Below, in pieces: positions 51,564 through 62,827 of a stretch of 64,000 nucleotides of DNA. The notes under the pieces are model-generated. The model was not told where the DNA came from and made no database searches. It saw only the letters and a list, made by a program, of their open reading frames with translations. Source of the DNA: Aquarana catesbeiana (Eukaryota; Chordata; Amphibia; Anura; Ranidae); NCBI RefSeq assembly GCF_042186555.1, contig NC_133334.1, positions 214,640,220-214,704,219 on the forward strand, written 5' to 3'. The stretch's first letter is position 1. Each line of letters starts with the position of its first letter. The position numbers and the translations under genes are program-made.

Positions 51564-52184
51564 CAGGGCTCTTTTTTCAGTGGGAACACGGGAAACGCAG
51601 TTCCGGTACCTCCAGCACTGAGTGTATGTAATGGCAAGGGGTGCTGGAGAGTCTATTAATGCTGCCTGCTGGGTGATCTATTGTTACTGGAGGGGATCTA
51701 TTTTTACATGGCGGTCTGTTGTTGATGGGGACCTCTATTGTTGCTGGTGGTGGATCTATTGTTGCTGGAAGAGATCTACTGTTGAGGGAGGGGGTCAATT
51801 GTTGCTAGCTGCTGGAGAATCTATTGATGCTGGCTGCTGGGAGATCTTTTGCTGCTGCAGGAGTGGTATTTTGTTGTGAGGGTCCATTGTTGCTGGGGGG
51901 TCCCATGTTTCTGGGCAAATCTATTGGTGCTGGGGAGAGTCTATTGCTGCCGGCTGAGGGGGATCTATTTTACTACTTTTCTTGTTATCATTAACAAATT
52001 CCATACAAATTACTTAGCACCACAAAATGATACTTGGCTCTGTATTCTCTAAAAGGGGCGCTACTGGGAGGTGGGTAGGGGGTGGAACCAAGGGACGGTG
52101 CTCGGAAGTGAATAAAGGGTGGAGACAAGAAGTGACTTAGAAGGTGGGAGTTCCTGCACCTATTCTCTGAGAAAAAAAGCCCTG
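51564..52184. mobile_element. hAT-type MITE with internal minisatellite
   Basis: Ends CAGGGCTCTTTTTTC and GAGAAAAAAAGCCCTG are inverted and start CAG. Flanks TATATACT (51,556-51,563) and TATAAACT (52,185-52,192) make an 8-bp duplication with one mismatch. From 51,640 to 51,970 the interior is a degenerate tandem run of units like GATCTATTGTTGCTGG. No transposase. Confidence 0.8.
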
Positions 52185-52251
52185 TATAAACTAATCAAAA
52201 TAGCATTTCTAATACCTTGAAAACACACATGGCATACTATACTTAGTGACC

Positions 52252-52743
52252 TTAAACAGGAACTGCAGTCTGCTCACATAATTTGTAATAAAAACACATT
52301 TGCCATTCTGAAGCTTCCCTCCAACCCCTTTGTATATTATTTTATATATACTGTGATTCTGTACTTGCCAAATATGCTGCAGAAATCTCCCTCTACTGAG
52401 TCTGGCTGCAACCATTTTAACTGTGGGCAGCTGTAGCTGCTGCCTATTCACTTCCTGGATTTACACAGACACGCAGAGGCACACCTCCAGCTCTGCAGCC
52501 CTGCAGCTCTCATTGGCCCTCATATGACTCATCCCCCCTCCCATCCTGGCAAACTCTCAGGAGAGTGAGAGAGAGAGCTGTGCATGATGTCATAAGCCTA
52601 GGCTTTCACCAGACAAGAAACAGGAAGTGGGCTGTATAAGGTATTTACTGGCAGAACAAAAAGGTACTATCCAAAGTTAAAACAAGCAGGGAAGAAGATT
52701 TAATAGATGGAAGGTTGAAAAAATGACTGAAGGTCCACTTTAA
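52252..52743. mobile_element. TTAA-flanked MITE
   Basis: TTAA at 52,252-52,255 (followed by ACAGGAACTGCAGTC) and at 52,740-52,743 (preceded by GACTGAAGGTCCACT). The ends are related imperfect inverted repeats. GA dinucleotides near 52,561. Confidence 0.55.
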
Positions 52744-53969
52744 GTTTTGTATGAATAAAAACAATTTTCTTTTTTGTTCAGTAAACATCATAAAAAGCAG
52801 ATGGCAGCCCCTGTGAGACCAATTTTAAAGGGTTCAGCCATAACTCATACTTTGCTGTGAGTTTTGAGCTATGGCAGAACGATTCTGCATACATGCCTAT
52901 TTTACATTGTTTTGATGTTTAAGAAATACTTGTAGATCTGCTGTAAATGCATCCAGCCAAAAAGGGAGAAGAAGAAAAGAATTTTACCAGGGTTGTTGTA
53001 CACTCTCAAAATAAAACTCCTTTTTTGGTAATTTTGCTGTGTTATGGTATTTTATTTTGCAACTATTCAGTATGACAAGCTAGTTAAACACATGTAATGG
53101 GTGTATGTGTATGTGTTTGTTTGAATCATGTACCAATCAATCATGTACCAAACAAATATAACAAACAGCATATTTACTTGTGCATTATTACACAAGATAA
53201 TCTGGGGAATTCATAAGGCATGTTGTAGAAAGTGTCAGTGCTTGATAGATGCTTAACCTGCTTTGAATACCTGTAGTCAGGTGCAGTCTACTTTCTCCAC
53301 TGCAGGTGGCGCTCAACTTCAGTGACATTGCAGAGGGAGAGGAAGTCAGGAGGTACATGCTTCCTCTGTGGATTGCTGGGTCACTGGGGAAGCTATCCGA
53401 TTGGATGGTACCACCCTATGTTACTCTTGTAGCCAATTTTGGGCCAGACAGAGTCTATTTAGGATCCTGGCTCCTAGGCTTGTGGCGCATTGTGTGTGTG
53501 GGTATTGTAGGGACAGGTCACCCACCTGGCAGGGGCAGTATTATTGGTAGGGAGCGGTTCCAGATGAGTAGGGAACGAACAGGGACACGCTAACTTTCCT
53601 GGAAGCCTCCCCATTTGGGCAAAGACCGACCAGGCTGCATTTTACCCCTGCAAATGCTGTTGGGGCATCCAAGACCTGCTGTTACACTTTACACTACAAC
53701 ATCCTATGAGTGTGCCTGGTCAGATTGACTACCCGCTGGGTAGTTCTACTTGTCTGACATCTGGCTACCCATAGTTAAGAATGGAGGGTCCGGTCGGGTC
53801 CATCTGAAAGACTGACAAGTGGACCCGACTGGACTGCCTGTGTGAAAGATAAATCAGAATTTAAGTTAACATAATGTTAACATAACATTATGTTTAACAT
53901 GATTTTTTAAAAAAAGTTATCTACTGCTGAAGCTTTTGGTAAAGCTGTGAGGATTATTTGACAATGTGC
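52744..53969. other. Intergenic, no gene supported
   Basis: A 95-residue frame at 53,306-53,593 is preceded by a pyrimidine tract and CAG. It has no recognisable domain and looks like part of an interspersed repeat. Palindromic TTAACATAATGTTAA text lies near 53,866-53,895. Confidence 0.4.
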
Positions 53970-54800
53970 AAAATTTCTAAAACTATTATATCAACCAAAC
54001 TTGCTGACCAGGCCTTTTTCTGACATTCTTTGTTTTTCACTGTTTTAAATAAAAATCTGTATTTTTTGCTAGAAAATGACTTAGAACCCCCAAACATTGT
54101 ATATATTTTTTAGCAGAGACCCTAGAGAGTAAAATGGTGGTCATTGCAATTTTTTATGTCCCACAGTTTTCTGCACAAAGGTTTTTCACACGCAATTTTT
54201 TGGAAAAAATACACTTTATTGAATTTAAAACAAAACACAGTATAAACCCCATTTTTTTTTGTAAAATATCACAGATGATGTTGTGCCGAGCAAATAGATA
54301 CCTAACAAGTCATGCTTTAAAATTGCACATGCTTGTGGAATGGGGCCAAACTACGGTGCTTAAAATATCCATAGGCGACGCTTTAATAATTTGTACAGGT
54401 TACCAGTTGAGTTACAGAGGAGGTCTAGTGCTAGAATTATTGCTCTCGCTCTGAAATTCGTGGCGATACCTCACACCGTTTACATATGTGGGCGTGACCT
54501 ACGTATACGTTCACCATTGCGGGCGAGCACAGGGAGAAGGGGGGCGCTTTATTTTTTTTTATTATTATAAATTTTATTACATTTTTTAATTTTTACACTC
54601 TCTCATCTTTACACTCTCTCTTTTAAAACATTTTTTTTATCACTTATATTGCTATCACAAGGAATGTAAACATCCCTTGCGATAACAATACAGTATGACA
54701 TGCCCTCTTTTTCGAGAGATCTGGAGTCTAAAAATTTGTTCTTTTTTCTTTAAAAAAAAAAGAAAAAATGCCCTTCTTTACATAGGGCCGGAACCAGAAG
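53970..54800. repeat. Unclassified interspersed repeat
   Basis: Text such as CCAGGCCTTTTTCTGACA, GGTTACCAGTTGAG and CTCGCTCTGAAATTC resembles a mid-repetitive non-coding family (recollection of style, not a database match). No terminal structure was recovered. Confidence 0.35.
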
Positions 54801-55159
54801 TGGAGTCATGACGTCGCTCCAGTCCTCCTATGCCATACAGAAGAGCAGAGACCATTTTTCCTTTGCTCATCTCTATGGCATCTAGCTGCAGCCATAACCC
54901 TGGTATTAAACCTCAAACTAATGACGTATTTTCCAAGTTAGGTGGTCGGAAAATGATTAATCCCTTCTTCAGTTTACCTTATATTACGTCAGTTCAGAAT
55001 TACTATTTGTTCTCTCTACTGAGGTAATTCTCAGGAACTTACTTCTATAAAAAGTTGAAAGTTTGACAGAAGATATAAGGAAATAAACAATATTTCATTA
55101 TTTAAAAATACTTTCAAAAAGGGCCCACTGAAGCTACTGTAGCTGAGAACTATTTAATC

Positions 55160-55171
55160 TTTTCTAACGTG

Positions 55172-55204
<33 letters not shown>

Positions 55205-55225
55205 CTCTCTCTCTCTCTCTCTCCT
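55160..55225. repeat. Compound (TA)n(TG)n(TC)n microsatellite
   Basis: GTATATATA... followed by GTGTGTGT and CTCTCTCTC. Confidence 0.95.
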
Positions 55226-55455
55226 GATTGGCTAACTGACTTTGATTGACAGCAGCGGGAGCCAATGACACCGCTGCTGTGTCTCAGCCAATCAGGAGGT
55301 GAGTCCCAGATGGCCGAGGAATTTGTGGAAATCGCTGGATCGAGAAGGGGCTCAGGTAAGTATTAGGGGCGCTGATGCACACAGAAGGTTTTTTTATCTT
55401 AATGCATTGAATGCCTTAAGTAAAAAAACCTTCTGACTATAAATTCACTTTAAGA
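55226..55455. repeat. Truncated copy of the 24,360 MITE family
   Basis: TCCTGATTGGCTAACTGACT through AGCCAATCAGGAGG, the ATCGAGAAGGGGCTCAGGTA block and CACACAGAAGGTTT match 24,600-24,790. The left end is replaced by the microsatellite. Confidence 0.65.
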
Positions 55456-55843
55456 AATATAAACATTGTTTACTTTTACCATTTATTGTCTAAACTATTG
55501 TTCAATATATTAAATGATAATTTAAATGTGTGTGGTTGATTTGTCTCCAGGGTGTGTCAGAATGGGTAAGACAACCCACATTTTAGTTCCACAAAAATGA
55601 TGAAATTAGCGTCTTCTAATGCAGTTTGCATATTCCGGGTGCATTTTGCGTTTTTCAATACATGTTTTTGATCCATTGAAGTCTATGAAACCAAAACCCC
55701 CCCAAAAAACGTCCCTGGCCCTTTCCATAAAATGCACAGATGTGAATGTGATCCATAGGAAACCATGTTAAATGGACTGTAGTGTGTTTCTGCAAAACTG
55801 AAAATGCACAAAAAAATGCATAGGTGTGAACCAGGCCTAAGAC
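55456..55843. other. Intergenic, MITE-like text
   Basis: No gene. GTGTGAACCAGGCCTAA near 55,821-55,840 resembles MITE ends seen elsewhere in the window. Confidence 0.4.
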
Positions 55844-56237
55844 TCCTTTCACACAGATGCGGTTTTCAGGCATTTTAGCGCTAGAAATAGCCTCTAAATA
55901 GCGCCTGAACACCACCTCCCATTCATTAAAGTGTGTCTTTTCACACTGGGGCGGTGCGCTTGCGGAATGTTAGAAAAAGTCCTGCAAGCAGCATCTTTGG
56001 GGCGGTTTGGGAGAGCTGTATACACCGCTCCTCCACTGCCCCTGCCCACTGAAATGAATGGGCACCACTTCCAAAGCGCCCGAAAAGCGATTCCGAAGCG
56101 CCGTAACACCCCTTCTTTGGGGTTAAAAGCGCTCCGCTAGCAGGCAAAAAGCGCTGCTTAAACAGTGCTAAAGCAACGCTAAGACGAGCGGCGCTTTAGT
56201 GCTAACGTGGCCGCGGCCCCAGTGTGAAAGGGGTCTA
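55844..56237. mobile_element. MITE with CTCCTTTCACAC ends
   Basis: ACTCCTTTCACACAGATGCGG on the left and CCCAGTGTGAAAGGGGTCT on the right are inverted. The interior is rich in AGCGCT/GCGCT and has no ORF. TAAG flanks both ends, consistent with a 3-bp TWA target. Confidence 0.65.
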
Positions 56238-56309
56238 AGGAAGTGAGCAGACAGTCAAGGACCCCAGTGGTAATTCTCCCTTTTTTGAAGCTAATTAGAA
56301 TCTTAGAGC

Positions 56310-56590
56310 AGTCTATGGGGTTGATTTTGTAAAGGCAAATAGACTGTGCACTTTGCAAAGTGCAGTTGCTCCAAATCTTAGTAAATTAGATAAATCTTCA
56401 CTTTGCAAAGAATACCTAATCACGTACAAAAAAAATAAAAAAACAGCATTTTTGCTTGCAAATGATTGGATGATGGAAGTCAGCAAAACTTCTGCTCATT
56501 TTCTAAGCTCTGGAGCAACTGCTCCTAAGAGGCAAATAGACTGCGCACTTTGCAAAGTGCACAGTCTATTTGCCTTTAGTAAATCAACTC
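56310..56590. mobile_element. Fold-back MITE (AGTGCA family)
   Basis: Left TGTAAAGGCAAATAGACTGTGC... and right ...GCACAGTCTATTTGCCTTTA pair, with ACTTTGCAAAGTGCA at both ends. Same family as 43,053 and 44,290. Confidence 0.7.
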
Positions 56591-56596
56591 CTGTGC

Positions 56597-58121
56597 CAGT
56601 GTTGCCAACCGCCAGTATTTTTTACTGGCAGCCAGTAAAAACTGGGCACTTTTCTCCTGCCAGTAAATGCCAGTGAAAGAAAAAGGTTGCCAGTAAAAAA
56701 TATGGCTGTGACGCTTGGCCAAAACCATCCGAGTGCCTGCTACAGTGAGTTCGGACTGTGCCAGCAGTGTGTCATGTGAAGTCATGGGGCAAGAGAATGG
56801 AGCAGCCGGAGCCTCATGTGCAGGTCTGCGGAACGGGAGGAATACAAGCCGGGAGTGGACTGAAGGGACCACCTGGCATGGAGAGAGGGTCACTGTGACT
56901 CAGGAAGGGACGTGTCATGTTGGTGAGGTGCCATCATCATCTGTGCTGCTGCACACTGCTGTCAGTGTTACTGTGAGAGTCAATGTCATGTGTGTGCCGC
57001 CCATTCTAATTTCTTGCCATCTCGATTCTTGTCCCATAGCTACTTATTTACTATATCGAAAATAAAATAAGAAATATATATAAATTACACAATAAGTCAT
57101 AATCCGATGTTCATAAAAAGCAAGAGTAACAATAAATATGTATGTATACATTTGATTCTGTAGTTAGACCCAGAATAGCCATAGTAAATAAAACAAGGAG
57201 TAATAATAGAAAGAATCTTGTTGCCATAAACTTTTTACTGGATCGCTGATGCAGACGTGATTTTGGACGCACAATCTTAAATTAATTTTATACAATTTAA
57301 CTATTTTCTTAATAATTTTTTCTCATCTCCCACTTATTCATTTATTATTTTTTCTTCCCCTTTTTCAATTTTTTAGAATTATTCCATGATGTATGCTCCT
57401 GATGAGCGGTTGTTACAACGCGAAAAGCCTAGAGCCTTGAATTATTACCATTTCTCCCTAATCACGGAATATTAAGATTTCAATGACTCTATCTACACGC
57501 ATAATTACTTTTCATGGCAAAAAGATTCTTTCTTTTATTACCCCTTGTTTTATTTACTATGGCTATTCTGGGTCTAACTACAGCATCAAATGTATACATA
57601 CGTATTTATTGTTACTCTTGCTTTTTATGAACATCGGATTATGACTCATTGTGTAATGTATGTATAATTAATCCATGGTTTATTATATAGAGGCATGATG
57701 CCCCTAGCATTTTTAGAGGTTGGATGCCCAAAATAATTTTCTATACCATGGAATATACCAATAAATGAATTTTTTTAATCACTTGACTTACTTTTTTACT
57801 GCTGTGTGCTTCATTTAAAGTCTCACTTCTCTCTCTCCCTTGCTTTAAACCAATGACCGGAATCCCTTTGGTGCCTGCCTCATTTAAGTCCCAAATTTAC
57901 TTTTCCTATTTTTGAAAAATAAGAAATATGTTTTTGCCTTAATATCTACCTTAAATCACTTCGCTAATTGCATATTGTAACTTGTTTGTAGCCTAAATAC
58001 TAAAATTTGCACTTAAAACTGTCATTTTGTAACTTCAGGATATGCCAGTAAAAACGTGGCCGTGCCAGTAAATTTTGTCTGTTGTGTCAGTAAATTTCAA
58101 TCAGGTAGGTTGTCAACACTG
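56597..58121. mobile_element. hAT-like element with nested inverted repeat
   Basis: CAGTGTTGCCAACC and GGTTGTCAACACTG are inverted ends beginning CAG. Flanks TCCTGTGC and CCCAGTGC agree at 6 of 8 positions. Several copies of GCCAGTAAA lie near each end. The interior holds a second structure: arms at about 57,058-57,235 and 57,508-57,665 (TATCGAAAATAAA... region and TATGGCTATTCTGGGTCTAA/complement), which looks like a separate insertion. No transposase. Confidence 0.6.
57391..57440 (+). ncRNA. Hammerhead-core-like motif
   Basis: CTGATGA (57,399-57,405), then GCG(G)TTGT paired with ACAACGC, then GAAA (57,422-57,425). No extra A here, so core and stem II fit the canonical pattern. Stem III and stem I are not convincing. 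It lies between the inverted arms at 57.06 and 57.66 kb. Confidence 0.35.
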
Positions 58122-58269
58122 CCCAGTGCTTCCTCTACATTCTGCCCTGTAGTCAGTGAATGGAGGATTCCGAGGCTGGGATTGGACAGGCTGTGAGCTC
58201 TCCCCTATGAAGTGATCACATCTACAGGGAGGACAGGGAACCTTCTTCTCTCTATCAGTAGTTGAAGTT
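58122..58269. other. Upstream of the promoter
   Basis: Short unique-looking segment between the hAT-like element and the GC-rich region. Confidence 0.4.
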
Positions 58270-58556
58270 GGGACGGGGGCGTGGCTTGGTCACAATGTCA
58301 ATGTAAAGTGGGCGCGGTTGATGTTGAGTGACAGCCGCTTAGCTAATCGGAGTCCGAGGGGCGTGTTCTGTGGCTGGAGGGGCGCCGTAGAGTGGGTAAG
58401 GTGTGCGGAGGGGGGAGGAGCTGTGTGCCCTCGCAGTCGGGAGAAGGGAAGGCGGGACTGGAGGGGGGGGGGTGCGAGGCGATGGGAGCTGCCTGAGTGA
58501 GAGAGAACACCGGAGCAGAGTCCGGGGAGGGAGGGGGACACACGGCCGGGAAGAAG
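58270..58556 (+). promoter_or_regulatory. GC-box promoter and 5' UTR of the host exon
   Basis: GC-rich with many CpG, unlike its surroundings. Sp/KLF-type boxes are GGGGGCGTGG (58,275-58,284), GGGCGCGG near 58,310 and GGGGCGTG near 58,358. No TATA box is seen. A five-codon upstream ORF (ATGGGAGCTGCCTGA, 58,482-58,496) precedes the main ATG by 60 bases and resembles its first codons. This is the arrangement of a CpG-island housekeeping-type promoter; the start site is not placed. Confidence 0.6.
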
Positions 58557-58614
58557 ATGGGAGCTCCGCTGGACGCGCTCCTTCTACTCCTCTGTACTGT
58601 GTGCTGTGTCCGGG
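58557..58614 (+). CDS. First coding exon, signal peptide of an unidentified secreted or membrane protein
   Basis: ATG at 58,557 has A at -3 and G at +4. It encodes MGAPLDALLLLLCTVCCVR, then one base into a Gly codon, where CGGG|GTGAGT is a consensus donor (phase 1). The short N-region, a hydrophobic core of Leu/Val/Cys and a likely cleavage site soon after make a typical signal peptide. Signal-peptide exons ending in phase 1 are common in receptors and secreted proteins. The upstream GC-box region supports a real first exon. The frame continues into the intron only by chance. The downstream exons are not visible, so I cannot name the gene. Confidence 0.6.
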
Positions 58615-59287
58615 GTGAGTGTTCTTCTCCTGACATGTGGGGGGGAGGGGGAGCTGTGTGCACAGAGGGCCATAAAAAGTAAACTATGTACAAGTCACAT
58701 CATGACTGATGGGGGGGGGGCACTGAGTGTCACATGGAGCCCGGGACTCTGTATGAGGAGTTTGTACCTGGGGCTGGCGGTGACATTCACTGCAGGTGAA
58801 TCCACTTAGTATGTGTTCTGTAAATGACAATGATTGGTCTCCTTGCATGTGTCCTGCGTCAGCGCTCATTCACACGACATCCGCGTCTTTTCTGCGTGAA
58901 AGAAACGTTCTCGCTGGCAGAGATAGAAGATTTGCGGAAAATACTCGCCGTACGTTCTCGCCTTTACAATACTTGCGTAAAATCTGCAGCGACTTCTGTC
59001 CTACCGTTTTTGTATACGGCTGAACGCAGTCCGCAAAAGTAGAACGCGCTGCATTTCTTTGTGTATGGAACGCAACAAAACGCACCAGAACGCACGTGTC
59101 CTGAACTGACATGAAGAAAAAAAAGAGAGGGAGGGAGGGGGATGCATCAAAAGGGCATCTGAACGCATGATAACGTGCACGCAGTGTAAACCGGCCCTAT
59201 TGGTCACGGCTGCACACATATAATCTACAGCTTTCTTCTTTTTTTGGGGGCCGCGCTAAACTCAGCACACGTTGTATGTAGACCCAG

Positions 59288-59972
59288 CTGTGTGTGTGGA
59301 CTCATTGATTCCTCCAGCTGGGTGTATGGACTCATTGATTCCTCCAGCTGTGTTTATGGACTCATTGATTCCTCCAGCTGTGTTTATGGACTCATTGATT
59401 CCTCCAGCTGTGTGTGTGGACTCATTGATTCCTCCAGCTGTGTGTGTGGACTCATTGATTCCTCCAGCTGTGTGTATGGACTCATTGATTCCTCCAGCTG
59501 TGTGTGGACTCATTGATTCCTCCAGCTGTGTGTGGACTCATTGATTCCTCCAGCTGTGTGTATGGACTCATTGATTCCTCCAGCTGTGTGTGGACTCATT
59601 GATTTCTCCAGCTGTGTGTATGGACTCATTGATTCCTCCAGCTGTGTGTATGGACTCATTGATTCCTCCAGCTGTGTGTATGGACTTATTGATTCCTCCA
59701 GCTGTGTGTGTGGACTCATTGATTCCTCCAGCTGTGTGTGTGGACTCATTAATTCCTCCAGCTGTGTGTATGGACTCATTGATTCCTCCAGCTGGGTGTA
59801 TGGACTCATTGATTCCTCCAGCTGGGTGTATGGACTCATTGATTCCTCCAGCTGGGTGTATGGACTCATTGATTCCTCCAGCTGGGTGTATGGACTCATT
59901 GATTCCTCCAGCTGTGTGTATGGACTCATTGATTCCTCCAGCTGTGTGTGTGGACTCATTGATTCCTCCAGC
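59288..59972. repeat. 30-bp minisatellite, about 23 copies
   Basis: Unit CTCATTGATTCCTCCAGCTG plus TGTGTATGGA, with variants TGTG/GTGT/TTTA and a few 26-base units lacking one TGTA/TGTG piece. Because 30 is a multiple of three and the unit lacks stops in several frames, long open frames run through it on both strands (up to 180 codons); these are not genes. Confidence 0.97.
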
Positions 59973-60034
59973 ACTGTGTATGGAACTATCTGCTGTACGC
60001 AGTGTTTTCTCTGCCTATGTGAATGAGTTTTTAC

Positions 60035-60311
60035 CCCCCCCGTTCACACCAGTGCGACTTGACAGGTCCAAATCGCATCCTATTGTCGGCATTGGAACCG
60101 TTCAAACCGGTTTGACTCCAACTTTGCGGTGAGGCACCGATTTGAAAAAAGTTTCCTGCACCATTTTTTTGCAATTTCAGGTGCGACTTGAATAGACATC
60201 TGTGCATGAAGTCATACCTGAAATCGCACTGACCCACAGATTTGAAACTGTGCTATTTCAAGTGAGGTAGCACAATTTCAGAGTCGCATTCAGTGTGAAC
60301 CAGGGCTTAGG
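60035..60311. mobile_element. MITE with TTCACACCAGTGCGACTT ends
   Basis: CGTTCACACCAGTGCGACTTG on the left; TCGCATTCAGTGTGAACCAGG on the right. Internal GTGCGACTTGAATAG also repeats. Non-coding. Confidence 0.55.
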
Positions 60312-60424
60312 GCGCTCAGCCCCATTTGTTTACTGTTTTTTTTTTTTTTTTCATTGCCGAGCTGTAACCGGCTGCCCATAGAAAGTGAATGGGGATGCAT
60401 TGGCTGTACGGACTCACCCACAGA

Positions 60425-60612
60425 GCCAATGGGGGAGATTTACCAAAAATGGAGCACTCAGAATCTGGTGCAGCTGTGCATGGTAGCCAATCAGCTTCTA
60501 ACCTCAGCTTGTTCAATTAAGCTTTGGCAATGAAACCTGGAAGCTGATTGGTTCCTATGCAGAGCCGCACCAGATTTTGCACCATTAAGTTTTAGTAAAT
60601 AACGCCCAATGT
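60425..60612. mobile_element. Fold-back MITE (CCAATCAGCTTC family)
   Basis: Arms AATCTGGTGCAGCTGTGCAT...CCAATCAGCTTC and GAAGCTGATTGG...GCACCAGATT. Same family as the outer element at 37,222-37,606. Confidence 0.7.
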
Positions 60613-60689
60613 GTTGAGGTCCATGCTCACCCATCAAACTTGGCTGTGAGGGTGAGTCCATACAGCCAATACTCACCCATTCACTTTCT

Positions 60690-61816
60690 ATTTATTTATT
60701 ATAGGTACTTATATAGCGCTGTTACTTTACATAGCGCTTACATATATTTTATTATACATTCACATCAGTCCCTGCTCTCAAGGATCTTACACTCCAAAGT
60801 CCCTAACTCATATCCATACATACATACATTAGGGTCAATTAACCACTTCAGCCCCGGAAGAATTTACCCCCTTCCCGACCAGAGCACTTTTTGTGATTCG
60901 GCACTGCGTCGCTTTAACTGACAATTGTGCGGTCGTGCGACGTTGTACCCAGACAAAATTGACGTCCTTTTTTTTCCCACAAATAGAGCCTTTTGGTGGT
61001 ATTTGATCACCTCTGCGGTTTTTATTTTTTGCACTAAACAAAAAAAGAGCGAAAATTTTGAAAAAAAATCGCAATAAGCGTATATTGATTGGTTTGCGCA
61101 AAAGTTATAGCGTCTACAATATAGAGGATAGATTTATAGCATTTTTATTATTGATTTTTTTTTATTAGTAATGGTGACAATAGGCGATTTTTATCGTGAC
61201 TGCGACATTATGGCGGACACATCGGACACTTTTGACACTATTTTGATACCATTGTCATTTATACAGCGATCAGTGCTATAAAAATGCACTGATTACTGTG
61301 TAAATGACACTGGCAGGGAAGGGGTTAAACACTAGGGGGGAACAAGGGGTTAAGTGTGTCCTAGGGAGTGATTATAACTGTGAGGGGGATGGGCTACCTA
61401 GGACATGACAGCGATCACTGCCCCCGATGACAGGGAGCAGTAGATCTCTGTCTTGTCACTAGGCAGAACAGGGAAATGCCTTTTTTACATAAGCATCTCC
61501 CCGTTCTGCCGCTCCGTGACACCAGCAGACATTGAGTCCACGGGTACGGTCACAGAGCACGCGCGTCCACAATGCCACTTCTTAAAGGGGACGTACCTGT
61601 ACGCCCATTGTGCTGACGTATATTGTCGTGCACTGGTCACAAGCGGTTAACCTCTCAGCATGTTTTTGGAGTGTCGGAGGAAACCAGAGTACCCAGAGGA
61701 AACCCACGCAGGGAGAACATGCAAATTCCAGGCAGGTACTGCCGTAGTTGGGATTTGAACCAGCAACCCTAGTGCTGCAAGGCAGAAGTGCTAACCACTT
61801 AGCCACTGTGCTGTAG
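60690..61816 (-). mobile_element. tRNA-derived SINE (V-SINE-like), split by a TTAA element
   Basis: On the minus strand the head (from about 61,816) has a tRNA-like A box (TGGCTAAGTGG) and B box (GGTTCAAATCC). Next is the conserved central text TTCTCCCTGCGTGGGTTTCC, which I associate with V-SINE-type vertebrate SINEs. The tail, at 60,838-60,690, has GCAGGGACTGATGTGAATGT and ends with ATAAATAAATA. The halves are separated exactly at TTAA by the element at 60,843-61,646. It would have been transcribed by RNA polymerase III and copied by a partner LINE. Confidence 0.75.
60839..61650 (+). mobile_element. TTAA-inserting DNA transposon (TTAACC family), best copy
   Basis: TTAA at 60,839-60,842 and 61,647-61,650; the element is 60,843-61,646 (804 bp). 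It starts CCACTTCAGCCCCGG and ends CACAAGCGG. Removing it with one TTAA rejoins the SINE (GGGTCAA-TTAA-CCTCTCAG), proving the duplication. Other copies lie at 6.5, 9.5, 45.6 and possibly 62.8 kb. TTAA targeting suggests piggyBac or Kolobok; no transposase is encoded. Confidence 0.82.
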
Positions 61817-62512
61817 GCCTGCAAGAACCTCGGGCATGGTAGAAAAGTAAATAAACAGTTCTGGTCACTGCATTGGGCTGAGCTTCTGTGTAAATGACCC
61901 CCAAAGGGCTGAAACACAGGCATCTAAAGGCCTCATGCACACTGGGCATAAAAAATGCTTCTTATACAGGCGTTTGGTGTTTTCTCTCTCAGCCTGTAGA
62001 AGCAGCTCTATGTTAGTCTGTGTCCATGCACATTTGGGCGTTTACAGGTATATTTGTAGAGAAGCGTTTACAAGCTGAAAATAACCCCCATCACAAGTGC
62101 ATTTTTGAGCAGAGCGTTCGGGCAGAAAAAATGCGTGATGTACCTAAACACAGCGTTTATGCGTGTCAAGCATTTTTAAGTGTAAGTTTTTCTTCTAGTG
62201 TTTTGGGGAAAAATGCTTAAAAACTCCTAAACTCATGTCCAATATGTTCCATGCAAGCCCTTTTGTACTGCTTTTTTTGTCAGCTGTTCTGCCATTTTTT
62301 CTGCTGCCTAAATGCCACATTTAGATGCATGCAGCATACAGTTTTGTATGCAGTGAACACAGCGCTATGGGAATCAATGGGGCTGTGCACAGAGCTGCGT
62401 CCTCAGACAAAATGTGCGCTTTAGAAGCATGCATAAAAAATGAAAAAACACAGCTACATGTGGAGCCATGCATGTCTGCAAATTTTATGTGTGCATGCAT
62501 GTAGCCATTAGG
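61817..62512. repeat. MITE-like text, no gene
   Basis: GGCCTCATGCACACTGGGCAT near 61,930 and several GCATGCA/AAATGCTT motifs suggest one or two decayed MITEs. No coding frame. Confidence 0.4.
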
Positions 62513-62797
62513 GCCAGTTTACACCACAACTTCTGCATTCTGGATGCATTTCCGAATGCGCATTTACATACTTTTTGGTGCCTTTCAAAGCATTTTTCTC
62601 CCGTTTTTTTTTCTTCATCTTAATTTAGGACGCGTTTTCCTGTGTTCCATACAGAAAATAATGCAACATGTTCTAATTTTGTTGAGTGCACTGGTGTGAA
62701 CTAGGGCCATTGGAATACATGGAAAACACTGTGCATGCGTTTTTGATGCAGATTCAAAACACACTGGACTGCATCTGATGTGAACCAGCTCTGGGAA
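62513..62797. mobile_element. MITE with AGGGCCAGTTTACACC ends
   Basis: AGGGCCAGTTTACACCACAAC on the left and GATGTGAACCAGCTCTGGG on the right are imperfect inverted ends. Non-coding. Confidence 0.5.
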
Positions 62798-62827
62798 GAA
62801 TTGCACGCATCTAAATGCAAGTAATGA

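Noticed and set aside
53306..53593. 95-codon frame after a splice-acceptor-like CAG
   Set aside because: No recognisable domain, no donor supporting an exon, and the surroundings look repetitive.
59510..60132. Long open frames on both strands across the 30-bp repeat
   Set aside because: Unit length is a multiple of three without stops, so frames stay open on both strands; repeat artefact.
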